A stretch of 64,000 nt of DNA, taken from Algoriphagus marinus. GTDB lineage: Bacteria; Bacteroidota; Bacteroidia; Cytophagales; Cyclobacteriaceae. Below the pieces are notes generated by a model that was not told the DNA's origin, ran no database searches, and saw only the letters and a list, made by a program, of their open reading frames with translations. The position numbers and the translations under genes were made by a program. The stretch spans positions 124,001 through 188,000 of the forward strand of contig NZ_MSPQ01000010.1 of the NCBI RefSeq assembly GCF_001936475.1, in the 5' to 3' direction. Shown here in pieces: positions 27,308-35,815 of the stretch (its first letter is position 1; the number at the start of each line of letters is the position of its first letter).

Positions 27308-28282
27308 ATGAAAGCAGACCTCAAGCAAATACAACATCCGATTGCTTCCGAAATGACTGAGTTTGAACTCAAGTTTAAAGACTTGATGAAAAGCAAAGTC
27401 AAACTTCTCGATCATATCATGAATTACATCGTGAAGCGAAAGGGTAAGCAAATGCGGCCTATGTTCGTTTTTTTGAGCGCTGGATTGACAGGTGGTATTA
27501 ACGAGTCAACACATCGGGGAGCAGCGCTTATTGAGCTATTACACACTGCCACGCTTGTTCACGATGATGTAGTCGATGACGCAAACTATCGAAGAGGTTT
27601 CTTCTCCGTAAATGCCTTGTGGAAAAATAAGATCGCCGTGTTGGTTGGGGATTTCCTATTATCCCGAGGACTTTTACTTAGCGTAGACAATGATGATTTT
27701 CATTTGTTGAAAATCGTATCCAATGCGGTAAAGGAAATGTCAGAAGGCGAACTCCTTCAAATTGCCAAAGCCCGAAAACTCGATATTACTGAGGAAGTTT
27801 ATTATCAGATCATTCGCCAAAAGACTGCTAGCCTGATGGCTTCCTGTTGCGCGGTCGGAGCGTCTAGTACAGCCAGCAGTGTAGAGACCATCCAACAGAT
27901 GCGGACTTTCGGGGAAAAAGTAGGAATGGCTTTTCAGATCAAAGATGACCTTTTTGACTACGGTGATGATGAAATTGGAAAACCGGTTGGCATAGACATC
28001 AAAGAAAAAAAGATGACTTTGCCATTGATTTACGCACTTTCTCAGGCAGATTGGTTTGAGAAAAGACGGATTATTAGTTTGATCCGAAATAAAAGCGACA
28101 ATAAAAAAGCAGTCAACGAAGTGATTGACTTCGTGAAAAAAAGTGGCGGATTAAACTATGCTAAAGAAGCCATGTATCGGTTTTACGAAGAGGCGATGGT
28201 AATCTTGAATCAATTCCCGGAATCGGAATATAAAACATCAATGGCAGCATTGGTGGATTATACCATTGAGCGGAAGAAGTAA
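27308..28282 (+). CDS. Long-chain polyprenyl diphosphate synthase
   Basis: This 324-residue trans-prenyltransferase has the first aspartate-rich motif HDDVVDD (about residues 84-90) and the second KDDLFDYGDDE (about 213-223), plus KGKQMRPM at the allylic substrate site and GDFLLSRGL. It condenses isopentenyl units into the side chain of menaquinone, or possibly carotenoid precursors. Chain length is set by residues before the first motif (LLHTATLV), which are small or aliphatic and suggest a long product such as octaprenyl. It is transcribed alone. Confidence 0.92.
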   Translation: MKADLKQIQHPIASEMTEFELKFKDLMKSKVKLLDHIMNYIVKRKGKQMRPMFVFLSAGLTGGINESTHRGAALIELLHTATLVHDDVVDDANYRRGFFSVNALWKNKIAVLVGDFLLSRGLLLSVDNDDFHLLKIVSNAVKEMSEGELLQIAKARKLDITEEVYYQIIRQKTASLMASCCAVGASSTASSVETIQQMRTFGEKVGMAFQIKDDLFDYGDDEIGKPVGIDIKEKKMTLPLIYALSQADWFEKRRIISLIRNKSDNKKAVNEVIDFVKKSGGLNYAKEAMYRFYEEAMVILNQFPESEYKTSMAALVDYTIERKK

Positions 28283-28339
28283 GTCAGCTCCTAAAAACTA
28301 GTTTTATTTTTTTATTACTTCTTGCCAATTATTTTAACT

Positions 28340-28365
28340 TTGATAGTATCAAATGATACTATCAA
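28340..28365. promoter_or_regulatory. Inverted repeat over the Fic start codon, likely operator
   Basis: Bases 28340-28350 (TTGATAGTATC) and 28355-28365 (GATACTATCAA) are perfect 11-base inverted arms with an AAAT spacer. The right arm ends on the A of the start codon at 28365. A TAACTTTG box (28335-28342), matching the -7 consensus TAnnTTTG, overlaps the left arm, so a protein bound here would cover the promoter and initiation region. No good -33 box is visible. Confidence 0.55.
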
Positions 28366-29333
28366 TGAGGCCTCCTTACGAAATCACTTCTCAAGTTTTA
28401 AGTTTAGTAAGTTCGATTTCAGAGAAAATCGGCGAGGCAAATTCACTTTTTTTAGACAAACAATCGCCTCAACTTCGGAAGCAGAATAAAATAAGGACCA
28501 TCCATTCCTCTCTACAGATTGAGGGAAACACACTTTCTGAAGAACAAATAACTGCCATAGTTGAAAACAAACGCATAATTGGTCCACAAAAGGACATTAT
28601 CGAAGTCATCAATGCGATTGCTGTTTATGAAAGTTTGGACTCGCTAAAATCTGTTTCAGAGAAATCCTTCCTTTCTGCTCATGGCTTAATGATGAAAGGA
28701 TTAATAACTCAAGCTGGAGCATACCGGACTTCAGGTGTTGGAGTTGTAAAAGGTTCTCAGGTAGCGCATTTGGCTCCTCCGGCTCAAAATGTCCCGGGAT
28801 TGATGAAGGATCTGTTCAATAATCTTAAAAATGACCAAGAACTGGCATTGATCAAAAGCTGTGTTTTTCATTATGAAATGGAATTCATTCACCCGTTTAT
28901 AGATGGAAATGGAAGAATGGGAAGACTATGGCAAACAATAATTTTAAAAGAACGGTATTCAGTTTTTGAATTTCTTCCATTTGAAACATTAATCAGTCAA
29001 AGCCAAGAAGAGTACTATCAAGCTTTAGCCGCAAGTGACAAAGCTGGGAAATCCACTATTTTCATTGAATACATGCTTCGAATCATCGATAGTTCACTTG
29101 AAAACCTACTCAAAATTACCGGTAGAACTTTAACTTCTGATGAGCGCATTTCCTACTTTTTGACCTTAGGCAAAAATGAATTCAGCAGAAAAGATTACAT
29201 GGGAGTATTCAAAAGCTTATCCACCGCCACGGCAAGTCGTGATTTGAAAAAGGCCTTAGAGAAAGAATTTTTTTTAGCTAAAGGAGAGGGAAATCAAATG
29301 AGGTATTTCTTAAATAAGAACAACAATTTATGA
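28365..29333 (+). CDS. Fic family protein (AMPylase type, N-terminally inhibited)
   Basis: About 322 residues. The active motif HPFIDGNGRMGRLW starts at His176; Fic enzymes with this motif transfer AMP from ATP to hydroxyls of target proteins. An N-terminal inhibitory helix motif SLQIEGN (Ser49 to Gly54, pattern S/TxxxE[G/N]) is present, making it a class II self-inhibited Fic. The C-terminal 75 residues look like a winged-helix DNA-binding domain. The start at 28365 (MRPPYEIT) is chosen over 28353, which lies inside the inverted repeat. There is no antitoxin gene next to it. The gene converges on thrC with a six-base overlap. Confidence 0.88.
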   Translation: MRPPYEITSQVLSLVSSISEKIGEANSLFLDKQSPQLRKQNKIRTIHSSLQIEGNTLSEEQITAIVENKRIIGPQKDIIEVINAIAVYESLDSLKSVSEKSFLSAHGLMMKGLITQAGAYRTSGVGVVKGSQVAHLAPPAQNVPGLMKDLFNNLKNDQELALIKSCVFHYEMEFIHPFIDGNGRMGRLWQTIILKERYSVFEFLPFETLISQSQEEYYQALAASDKAGKSTIFIEYMLRIIDSSLENLLKITGRTLTSDERISYFLTLGKNEFSRKDYMGVFKSLSTATASRDLKKALEKEFFLAKGEGNQMRYFLNKNNNL

Positions 29334-30629
29334 TTTTAGATTAGTTAAAAATCCCTTAAACTCCTCAAAATCATTTCCCATCGGAATCACTTTCTTATCT
29401 CCTTCCAAGAAAGCCGCTAATCGCTCGGGTAAAACCACTTTTTCTCCCAATGCTTTTTCCACCACGTCTCTGAATTTTCCGGAATGTGCAGTTTCTAAAA
29501 ACACGCCTTGATAACCCGGGTTAACCTTCATAAAATCCACTAACCCCAAATACCCCACAGCTCCATGCGGATCTAGCGTGTATCCGATTTCATTGACTTT
29601 CTGAATCGCTTTCACTGTTTCTGAATCCGAATAAAAAGCACCAGATACGTGCTGCTTTAAGCGATTTTCATCGAAATCATACAAAGCCAACAGTCTAGGA
29701 AAGTTGCTGGGATTTCCTACGTCCATGCTATTGGAAACCGTCTGAACAGATGGCTTCGCTAAAAAGGCGTCTCCAGCCAAAAACTGAGGAACTACTTTGT
29801 TTTCATTGGTAGCAGCCACGAAGTGATCGATTGGCAAACCCATTTTTTGGGCTAAAATACCCGCAGCCAGATTTCCGAAATTCCCGCTTGGCACAGAAAA
29901 AACAACCTTTTTGCCATTTTGTGGAAGTCTTGAAAAGGCATAGAAATAATACAAACATTGCGGAATCCAGCGCGCAATATTGATTGAATTTGCCGAGGTC
30001 AGGAGAAGTTTCACATTCAATTCAGGATCTAGAAATGCTTGCTTTACCATTCGCTGGCAATCATCAAAAACACCTTCCACTTCCAGCGAGGTGATATTTT
30101 CAGCCAAAGTGGTGAACTGCTTTTCCTGTAGCTCACTTACTTTTCCTTTCGGAAAAAGAATAATTACTTCTACTCCATCTACTCCTAGAAAACCATTTGC
30201 CACTGCGCTTCCTGTATCTCCGGATGTCGCTACTAATACCCGAACTTTTTGGGCTGATTTCGCCAGTAGCATACTCATCAATTTCGAACAAAACCGAGCT
30301 CCAAAATCCTTAAATGCCAGCGTTGGCCCATGAAAAAGCTCCAAGCTATAGACATCTTGTTCCACTTCCACCAGCGGCGCATCAAAGACCAGCGTATGAT
30401 CTACCAATTCCTTGATTTGAGAATCGCTTAACGCAGAAGAAAAAAGCGCACCAATGACTTTATAACCAATCTCTCGAAAAGTCATTTTCGAAAAGTCAAC
30501 AAAGAACGATTCTTCCAAAACAGGAATCTCTTCTGGCATATATAACCCTTGGTCTGGAGCCAAACCTTTGATGACAGCTTCAGACAGTGAAACTTGATTA
30601 GATCGATTGGAAGTGCTATAAAATTTCAT
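29328..30629 (-). CDS. thrC: Threonine synthase
   Basis: The 433-residue PLP enzyme converts O-phosphohomoserine to threonine. It shows FHGPTLAFKDFGARF, with the PLP-binding Lys, the phosphate-binding VATSGDTGSAVANGF, and the late segments SVPSGNFGNLAAG and SNSMDVGNPSNFPR, all typical of the family. It is the last gene of the thrA-thrB-thrC operon, 44 bp after thrB. Confidence 0.95.
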   Translation of the reverse strand: MKFYSTSNRSNQVSLSEAVIKGLAPDQGLYMPEEIPVLEESFFVDFSKMTFREIGYKVIGALFSSALSDSQIKELVDHTLVFDAPLVEVEQDVYSLELFHGPTLAFKDFGARFCSKLMSMLLAKSAQKVRVLVATSGDTGSAVANGFLGVDGVEVIILFPKGKVSELQEKQFTTLAENITSLEVEGVFDDCQRMVKQAFLDPELNVKLLLTSANSINIARWIPQCLYYFYAFSRLPQNGKKVVFSVPSGNFGNLAAGILAQKMGLPIDHFVAATNENKVVPQFLAGDAFLAKPSVQTVSNSMDVGNPSNFPRLLALYDFDENRLKQHVSGAFYSDSETVKAIQKVNEIGYTLDPHGAVGYLGLVDFMKVNPGYQGVFLETAHSGKFRDVVEKALGEKVVLPERLAAFLEGDKKVIPMGNDFEEFKGFLTNLKS

Positions 30630-30673
30630 TTGTATTTGGTGCTTCTAAAAAAAATGGATCAGATTTTTCAGGA

Positions 30674-31606
30674 TTAATCCTGAATCACATATGACCCTTG
30701 CGTATTGATTTTTGAGAAATAGGTATCTACTTCCAAACCGATAGTTTGATAGATTTCTTGTGCGGCGGCTGCAATTTTCTTGGAGTTCTCTTCCCCTTTG
30801 GAAAGGGCAAATAAAGTTGGTCCTGATCCTGAAATACCCATACCTAATGCACCTGCATCTTTTAAGGTTTCTCTGATCTCATAAAACCCGGGAATCAAAA
30901 CTGCCCGATAGGGCTCCGCAATCACATCTTTTAGTGATCTTGAAATCAAATCGTAATCCTCCTGATACAGTCCTGCTATCAAACCGGCCACATTGCCAGA
31001 CTGAATAGTGGATACTTTCATTGGAATCTGATCCCGCAATACCGATCTGGAATCAGCGGTATTCAATTCAAAATGCGGATGCAACAAGGTACAATACAAC
31101 TGATCAGGTACGTGTAATTTGATTACATCTAAAGGATGATAATCTCGAATCAATACAAATCCTCCTAATAAGCTCGGGGCCACGTTATCTGCATGAGCAG
31201 CTCCGCAAGCCACTTTTTCAGCGACTATTGCAAAGGGAAGCAAATCCTTCTTCTCAAATGGATTTCCCAAAAGTTCATTTGCAGCCACTATTGCTGCCAC
31301 TGCACTAGCTGCACTCGATCCCATTCCTGATCCTAGCGGCAAACCCTTTTTAAGATATATGTCTATTCCGGGATTTATCCCCATCTCGTCCAGCATAGCT
31401 TGAATTGCTACTGCACAGGTGTTTTTGGAAGTTTCCAAAGGCAACCTTCCTTGATCTCCTTCGATAGAAACTACCCGAAGTCCAGGCTCATCTTTGAGCA
31501 CCAGCTCTACGGTATCTCCCATCGCATCGATGGCAAATCCAAGAATATCGAAACCGCAGGAAACGTTGGCTACAGTGGCTGGGGCAAAGGCTTTGACAGA
31601 TTTCAT
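30674..31606 (-). CDS. thrB: Homoserine kinase
   Basis: The 310-residue GHMP kinase phosphorylates homoserine. The start FAPATVANVSCGFDILGFA and the ATP loop LPLGSGMGSSAASAVAAIVAA (about 88-107) are diagnostic, as is the C-terminal GISGSGPTLFAL. The start codon touches the thrA stop (shared base at 31606), indicating coupled translation in the operon. Confidence 0.95.
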   Translation of the reverse strand: MKSVKAFAPATVANVSCGFDILGFAIDAMGDTVELVLKDEPGLRVVSIEGDQGRLPLETSKNTCAVAIQAMLDEMGINPGIDIYLKKGLPLGSGMGSSAASAVAAIVAANELLGNPFEKKDLLPFAIVAEKVACGAAHADNVAPSLLGGFVLIRDYHPLDVIKLHVPDQLYCTLLHPHFELNTADSRSVLRDQIPMKVSTIQSGNVAGLIAGLYQEDYDLISRSLKDVIAEPYRAVLIPGFYEIRETLKDAGALGMGISGSGPTLFALSKGEENSKKIAAAAQEIYQTIGLEVDTYFSKINTQGSYVIQD

Positions 31607-34056
31607 TATTCTCGAGTATAGTTACCGATTCGAATCACATCTGCAAAAACTCCTGCAGCGGTCACATCTGCTCCCGCTCCTGGCCCTCGAATAATCATCG
31701 GTCGATCAAGGTACCGATCTGTGGTTAAAAGAATCATATTATCACTTCCACTCAAGGAACTGAAAGGATGCGAATTTGGAAGGGAATTCAAACCTACTTT
31801 AGCCTCACCATTTTCTAAAGTCGCCATGAATCGAAGTTTTTCTCCATTTGCTTCGGCGGACTTCAATAGATCTAAAAAGGATTGATCGTGCCCTTTTAGT
31901 TTTTCGAAAAACTCAGCCACTGTATCAGCCTTTTGGCAGTCCTCAGGCACCATACTTTGAATCGTGATATTATCAAACTCCAAAGTCTGCTCAGCCTCTC
32001 TACCCAGAATTAATATTTTTCGGGCAACATCCATTCCGCTGAGATCGTCTCTTGGATCGGGCTCTGTATACCCTTTTTCCTTGGCAAGCTTCACTACTTC
32101 GGAGAATGGGTCCCCTTTTTCGAGTTCAGAGAAAATGAAATTCATCGAACCACTCAATACTGCTTCGATCCGAATGACTTTATCACCAGAAAGCATTAAA
32201 TCCTGTAGTGTATTAATCACCGGAAGACCAGCCGCGACATTCGTTTCATAGAGAAATTTGACTCCTCGCTTTTTTGCGATTCTTTTTAAGGCCAAGTAAT
32301 TCTCCATCGATCCGGAATTTGCCTTTTTGTTTGGAGTCACGATAGCAACTTTCGCTTCCAGAATTTCAGAATAAAGCTCAGCTACATCCTGACTCGCGGT
32401 ACAATCCACAAAAACAGAATTGGAGAAGTTCATCTCTTCCATCTTTGCTATAAATCGATTGAGATTAGTTTTCTCATCTGCCTCACTGAGTTGATACGGG
32501 TTTTTCAGGTCGAATCCATCCTCATGAAAAGCCATAAACCGACTATTGGCCAAGCCGTGAATTTGAATATCCAATTCGTTGTCGCCACGCAATTTCTCCT
32601 GCTGATTAGCAATCATTTTAATTAATGCCTGCCCAATCAAGCCTGTCCCTACCAGAAACACGTGAAGAACTTTATTCTCAGAGAGGAAAAATGCCTCGTG
32701 CAAGGCGTTCAGCGCTTTTTGAAGATCTGCTTGTGGAATTACCGCGGAAATATTCAATTCCGAACTTCCCTGCGCAATCGCAGCGACGTTGATATTATTT
32801 CTTCCCAAGGCACGAAACATTCTTCCAGAAGCTCCCGGATTATGCTTCATATTTTCTCCTACCACCGCGATAGTTGCTAGATTATGAAGCAAAGTCACCT
32901 CATCCATTTCGCCGGATTTGATCTCATAGTAGAATTCCTTTTCTACTGCCTCTTTGGCCAGTAATGCCTCGTGAGACTTTATCGCAAGACAAATGCTATG
33001 CTCTGAAGATGCTTGTGAAATCAGAAGTATAGTAACTTTTGCTTCTGCCAAAGCCTTAAAAACCCTACTACTTGCTCCGGCAGAATCCATCAGTCCAGCG
33101 CCTTGGACAGTGACCATGGAAATGTTTGAAATAGAGCTGATCCCTTTTATCAAAGGTCCTGCACTTACTTCACCATTGATCAGGGTTCCTGGATTTTCTG
33201 GCTCAAAAGTATTCTTGATATAAATCGGAATACTCCGCTTCATCGCCGGCTGCATAGTTGCAGGGAAAATCACTTTGGCACCGAAATGCGAAAGCTCCAT
33301 AGCCTCACTATAACTCAACTGGGGAATGGTAAATGCAGTATAAACCAACCTTGGGTCCGAGGTTAAAACTCCGGAAACATCGGTCCAAATCTCTAAATCT
33401 GTGGCTTCCAAAGCCCCTGCAAAAATTGCTGCTGTATAATCTGAACCAGATCTGCCCAATGTGGTAGTTTCTCCCTTTGCTGTAGAAGCAATAAATCCTG
33501 TGATCACTTTCAGACCTTCATGTTTTCCAAAGTAGGATTTGATTTGAGAGTTGGTAGTTTCAAAATCCACTTTTGCCTGCCCAAATCGATCATTTGTCCG
33601 GATCACATCCCTTGCATCCAAAAACTGAGTTCGCACTCCCTGAGCCGAAAGGGCCTCTGCCAGAATAAATGCGGACAAACGCTCTCCAAAACTCGCGACA
33701 TAATCTAGTGTACGCGGTGAGTTTTCCTTGATCAAATAGATACCGTGAAAGAGATCCTCTAATTCTTTGAATCGGACCTTGACATAAGTCATGACAGTAG
33801 ACTGATTATGCACTCCTATGAGCTGCCTGACAAGCATCAAATGTTTTTCTTCCAAGGTTTGAAGAAGGTCTCGATACGTTTCATCGCCTTCCCTAGCCAA
33901 TCTGGCAATCTCTAAAAGGCTCTCAGTAACACCCCCAAAAGCTGAAAAAACAACAGCGATTTCGCTCCGTTTCAGTTTTTCCTGAAGAATTGAAAAAACT
34001 CGTTTAATGTTATCATGGTTCGCTACGGATGAGCCACCAAACTTGATGATTTTCAT
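31606..34056 (-). CDS. thrA: Bifunctional aspartokinase / homoserine dehydrogenase
   Basis: This 816-residue fusion has an N-terminal aspartokinase (KFGGSSVANHDNI at the start, TTLGRSGSDYTAAIFA near 205, ACT-type regulatory segments at about 310-450) and a C-terminal homoserine dehydrogenase (VGTGLIGQALIKMI near 470, then VTPNKKANSG and ETNVAAGLPVI). It catalyses the first and third steps from aspartate to homoserine and is normally feedback-inhibited by threonine. It heads thrA-thrB-thrC. The 80 nt before its ATG contain hairpins and follow a candidate leader peptide. Confidence 0.96.
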   Translation of the reverse strand: MKIIKFGGSSVANHDNIKRVFSILQEKLKRSEIAVVFSAFGGVTESLLEIARLAREGDETYRDLLQTLEEKHLMLVRQLIGVHNQSTVMTYVKVRFKELEDLFHGIYLIKENSPRTLDYVASFGERLSAFILAEALSAQGVRTQFLDARDVIRTNDRFGQAKVDFETTNSQIKSYFGKHEGLKVITGFIASTAKGETTTLGRSGSDYTAAIFAGALEATDLEIWTDVSGVLTSDPRLVYTAFTIPQLSYSEAMELSHFGAKVIFPATMQPAMKRSIPIYIKNTFEPENPGTLINGEVSAGPLIKGISSISNISMVTVQGAGLMDSAGASSRVFKALAEAKVTILLISQASSEHSICLAIKSHEALLAKEAVEKEFYYEIKSGEMDEVTLLHNLATIAVVGENMKHNPGASGRMFRALGRNNINVAAIAQGSSELNISAVIPQADLQKALNALHEAFFLSENKVLHVFLVGTGLIGQALIKMIANQQEKLRGDNELDIQIHGLANSRFMAFHEDGFDLKNPYQLSEADEKTNLNRFIAKMEEMNFSNSVFVDCTASQDVAELYSEILEAKVAIVTPNKKANSGSMENYLALKRIAKKRGVKFLYETNVAAGLPVINTLQDLMLSGDKVIRIEAVLSGSMNFIFSELEKGDPFSEVVKLAKEKGYTEPDPRDDLSGMDVARKILILGREAEQTLEFDNITIQSMVPEDCQKADTVAEFFEKLKGHDQSFLDLLKSAEANGEKLRFMATLENGEAKVGLNSLPNSHPFSSLSGSDNMILLTTDRYLDRPMIIRGPGAGADVTAAGVFADVIRIGNYTRE

Positions 34057-34091
34057 AAATAAACTGGAAATTAATTTCTGTAATTGATTAT

Positions 34092-34145
34092 GCCTTTTCA
34101 GGCCTCGGAGGCGGGTACTTTATAGATCGAACGGGATCAACCCGT
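34092..34145 (-). promoter_or_regulatory. Hairpins in the thr operon leader
   Basis: Three short inverted repeats lie between the leader ORF and thrA: ACGGG/CCCGT (34131-34145), which covers the leader stop codon; GCCTC/GAGGC (34102-34112); and GCCT/AGGC with a GAAA loop on the transcribed strand (34092-34103). The last two share bases 34102-34103, so they cannot form together, which is the layout expected of alternative attenuator structures. None is followed by a T run, so a classical rho-independent attenuator is not shown. Confidence 0.4.
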
Positions 34146-34250
34146 AATCATCGTGAACATTCCGGTGGTCATAGAAAAAAATGTGCATGCGCCAGTCGCC
34201 GAGATCGGAAATTGGGTTTCATTGGAAGAAAATTTCGCTGCAAATACCAT
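34137..34250 (-). CDS. Candidate thr operon leader peptide
   Basis: An ATG at 34250 opens a 37-codon frame ending 80 nt before thrA. Its last 11 residues read MTTGMFTMITG: four Thr, three Met and one Ile. In the whole peptide seven residues are Thr, six of them in the last 19. Threonine, methionine and isoleucine are the end products fed by homoserine, as in classical leader peptides where starvation stalls the ribosome on such codons. A promoter-like pair lies 20 nt upstream and hairpins overlap and follow the stop codon. A shorter form could start at the Met codon at 34172. The opposite strand is also open here, so coding is not proven. Confidence 0.5.
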   Translation of the reverse strand: MVFAAKFSSNETQFPISATGACTFFSMTTGMFTMITG

Positions 34251-34269
34251 GATTGGAAAATTGACTTGA

Positions 34270-34301
34270 CAATCTTACTGCCTAAATCTCAATTAGCCAA
34301 A
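34270..34301 (-). promoter_or_regulatory. Candidate promoter of the thr operon
   Basis: On the minus strand TTTG (34301-34298) is followed after 20 nt by TAAGATTG (34277-34270), one base off the -7 consensus TAnnTTTG. A transcript would begin close to 34265, about 15 nt before the leader ATG. Confidence 0.4.
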
Positions 34302-34463
34302 CAATTCATTAGAGTTTTTTAAAAAAAATAGCCTAAACATTAGAAAAAAATCAAAAAAGGAGTCAATTATTACTATAAGATCTTATTTGGGGAATTCCAT
34401 TAATCTGAATTTTGGCTAAATTAGATCTTTACATTTTCAACTTTCCCATCAAAATAAAACACT

Positions 34464-34886
34464 ATGAAAGCAATCAAGTCATTCAGTATAGGATTAATTT
34501 TCTTTGTTGTAAGTAGCTGTGGAAGTTTAAACGCTATAAACCCTCTCAGTCTTTTGATGGGAAATTCATGGGCACTGTCTTCCCTAATGGGAAAGAGTCT
34601 GGATCTAAGTCAATTTGCAGATGGCGTTCCTTCCCTTAATTTTCTTGAAGGCGGAAAACTAGCAGGTTTCACGGGCTGCAACAATTTATCCGGCAGCTTT
34701 GCTCTTGAGGGCACATCTATCAAACTCGATCCGGGTGCAGTTACCAGAAAAGCTTGTCCGGGAACTGGTGAACAAGATTTTCTGGGAGCTTTGAGTAAAG
34801 TGGGAAATTTGAAAATTGGAAAAGACAAACTAACTCTTCTTGATGGAGAAGAAGAATTAATGAGCTTTATTCCAAAGAATGATTAA
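34464..34886 (+). CDS. META-domain lipoprotein (HslJ-like)
   Basis: The 140-residue protein has a lipoprotein signal (lipobox VSSC at residue 19) and a single META domain: WALSSL, a PSLNFLEGGKLAGFTGCNNLSG core and the late TRKACPG, with a conserved Cys pair (CN and AC). META proteins such as HslJ are linked to heat shock and novobiocin resistance in enterobacteria, but the mechanism is unknown. It overlaps the end of the convergent Gre-like gene by four bases. The 400 bp before it belong to the thr leader region and an AT-rich stretch without visible genes. Confidence 0.85.
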   Translation: MKAIKSFSIGLIFFVVSSCGSLNAINPLSLLMGNSWALSSLMGKSLDLSQFADGVPSLNFLEGGKLAGFTGCNNLSGSFALEGTSIKLDPGAVTRKACPGTGEQDFLGALSKVGNLKIGKDKLTLLDGEEELMSFIPKND

Positions 34887-35338
34887 AATAGGCCTTCGAT
34901 TTTCATCATCTTACCTCTAAAATTGACCTCTCCACCTTTTTTCTGCCCGATCAAAGTTTGTCCAAGTGGAGAGCTTTCACTTAGTAAAAAGATTTTTTGT
35001 CCATCCACATCAAGCTGACCAAGACTTAGAGAAATCAAGAAAACATCATTTCCCAATTGGACCAAACTACCTTCTTGCACAGTTGGAGATATACCCTTTA
35101 TAGATTGGAGTCTACAGAGTTCGTCAAACTCAAATTTAGCTTGCTTCAGTTGTTTTTCAACTGTAAGTAAATCTTGAGTCATAGTCTCACGACCAGTCTC
35201 AAACTTATCTCCTGCACTACTTTTGGTGTCTTCGAGAATCCCAAGATTAATCGCTCGACGTTCTTCATCAAGCATTTTAATTTTTTCCTTCACCTTGGAA
35301 ATGGCGGTCTCATAAACCTTTGCCTTTAATTCATTCAT
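34883..35338 (-). CDS. GreA/GreB-like transcription factor
   Basis: About 151 residues. The N-terminal half is a predicted coiled coil (residues 1-80, with TVEKQLKQAKFEFDELCRL). The C-terminal end SSPLGQTLIGQKKGGEVNF matches the GreA/GreB C-terminal signature (SPLG-x-AL-x-GK-x-x-GD). Such factors enter the RNA polymerase secondary channel. The tip acidic pair of true GreA is not obvious, so it may be a Rnk- or Gfh1-like relative. Proteins of this type are often mislabelled 3-oxoacyl-ACP synthase in Bacteroidota. The start at 35338 (MNELKAKVYE) is chosen over 35377, which overlaps the neighbouring gene. Confidence 0.7.
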   Translation of the reverse strand: MNELKAKVYETAISKVKEKIKMLDEERRAINLGILEDTKSSAGDKFETGRETMTQDLLTVEKQLKQAKFEFDELCRLQSIKGISPTVQEGSLVQLGNDVFLISLSLGQLDVDGQKIFLLSESSPLGQTLIGQKKGGEVNFRGKMMKIEGLF

Positions 35339-35342
35339 ATTC

Positions 35343-35804
35343 TTAGGGGTTGCAAGGCTCCTTGCGACGGGTATCAATGATGTATACTATTTTCCAGCCT
35401 TCGGCAAATTTGACCAACTGAAAGGAATTCACCCCACAATGACTAAAATCACCATTGACATAAAACTCATAAGGTGTCCAGGCTGTTGCCATCGGACCAT
35501 CTATTTTGATTTGATAATCTAAAATCCGCTCATCAAGTTGGGTATCTGCTGGGGTCGTACCTATCCGGTTTAAGAAATCTGGAACAGAGCCCGCGTTAAC
35601 TTGAGGCCCATCAGCTGACATAGCAATAGTCTGCATAATCGCATTTCCTGAGAAAACAGCAGCAATTTGATCCGTATTTTTGGCTCTCATTCCATCAAAA
35701 AGCGATTCGATCAGATGCTGAACTTCCTGCTCGGCAGTTTGGGCTAGACAGATATTTGAAAAGAAAGCTGCAAATACAAATGCTAAAATTAGTTTAATTT
35801 TCAT
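35343..35804 (-). CDS. Exported NTF2-like (SnoaL / lumazine-binding-like) protein
   Basis: The 153-residue protein has a signal peptide (MKIKLILAFVFAAFFSNICLAQ) and one cone-shaped NTF2-like domain: an N-terminal helix pair (EQEVQHLIESLFDGMRAKNTDQIAAVF), then strands ending WKIVYIIDTRR. No catalytic residues are clear. It lies between a short-chain dehydrogenase gene 11 bp upstream and the Gre-like gene 4 bp downstream, forming a likely operon. Ligand unknown. Confidence 0.75.
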   Translation of the reverse strand: MKIKLILAFVFAAFFSNICLAQTAEQEVQHLIESLFDGMRAKNTDQIAAVFSGNAIMQTIAMSADGPQVNAGSVPDFLNRIGTTPADTQLDERILDYQIKIDGPMATAWTPYEFYVNGDFSHCGVNSFQLVKFAEGWKIVYIIDTRRKEPCNP

Positions 35805-35815
35805 CTTAAAATAAG

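Noticed and set aside
28353..29333. Fic plus neighbour as a toxin-antitoxin module
   Set aside because: There is no small antitoxin gene on either side, and the inhibitory motif lies inside the Fic protein itself.
34120..34270. Plus-strand open frame opposite the thr leader, with natural-looking residues (IPVVIEKNVHAPVAEIGNW)
   Set aside because: It has no good start codon or terminator, and the same DNA is better explained as the complement of the minus-strand leader ORF and promoter. It is the main reason the leader is not scored higher.
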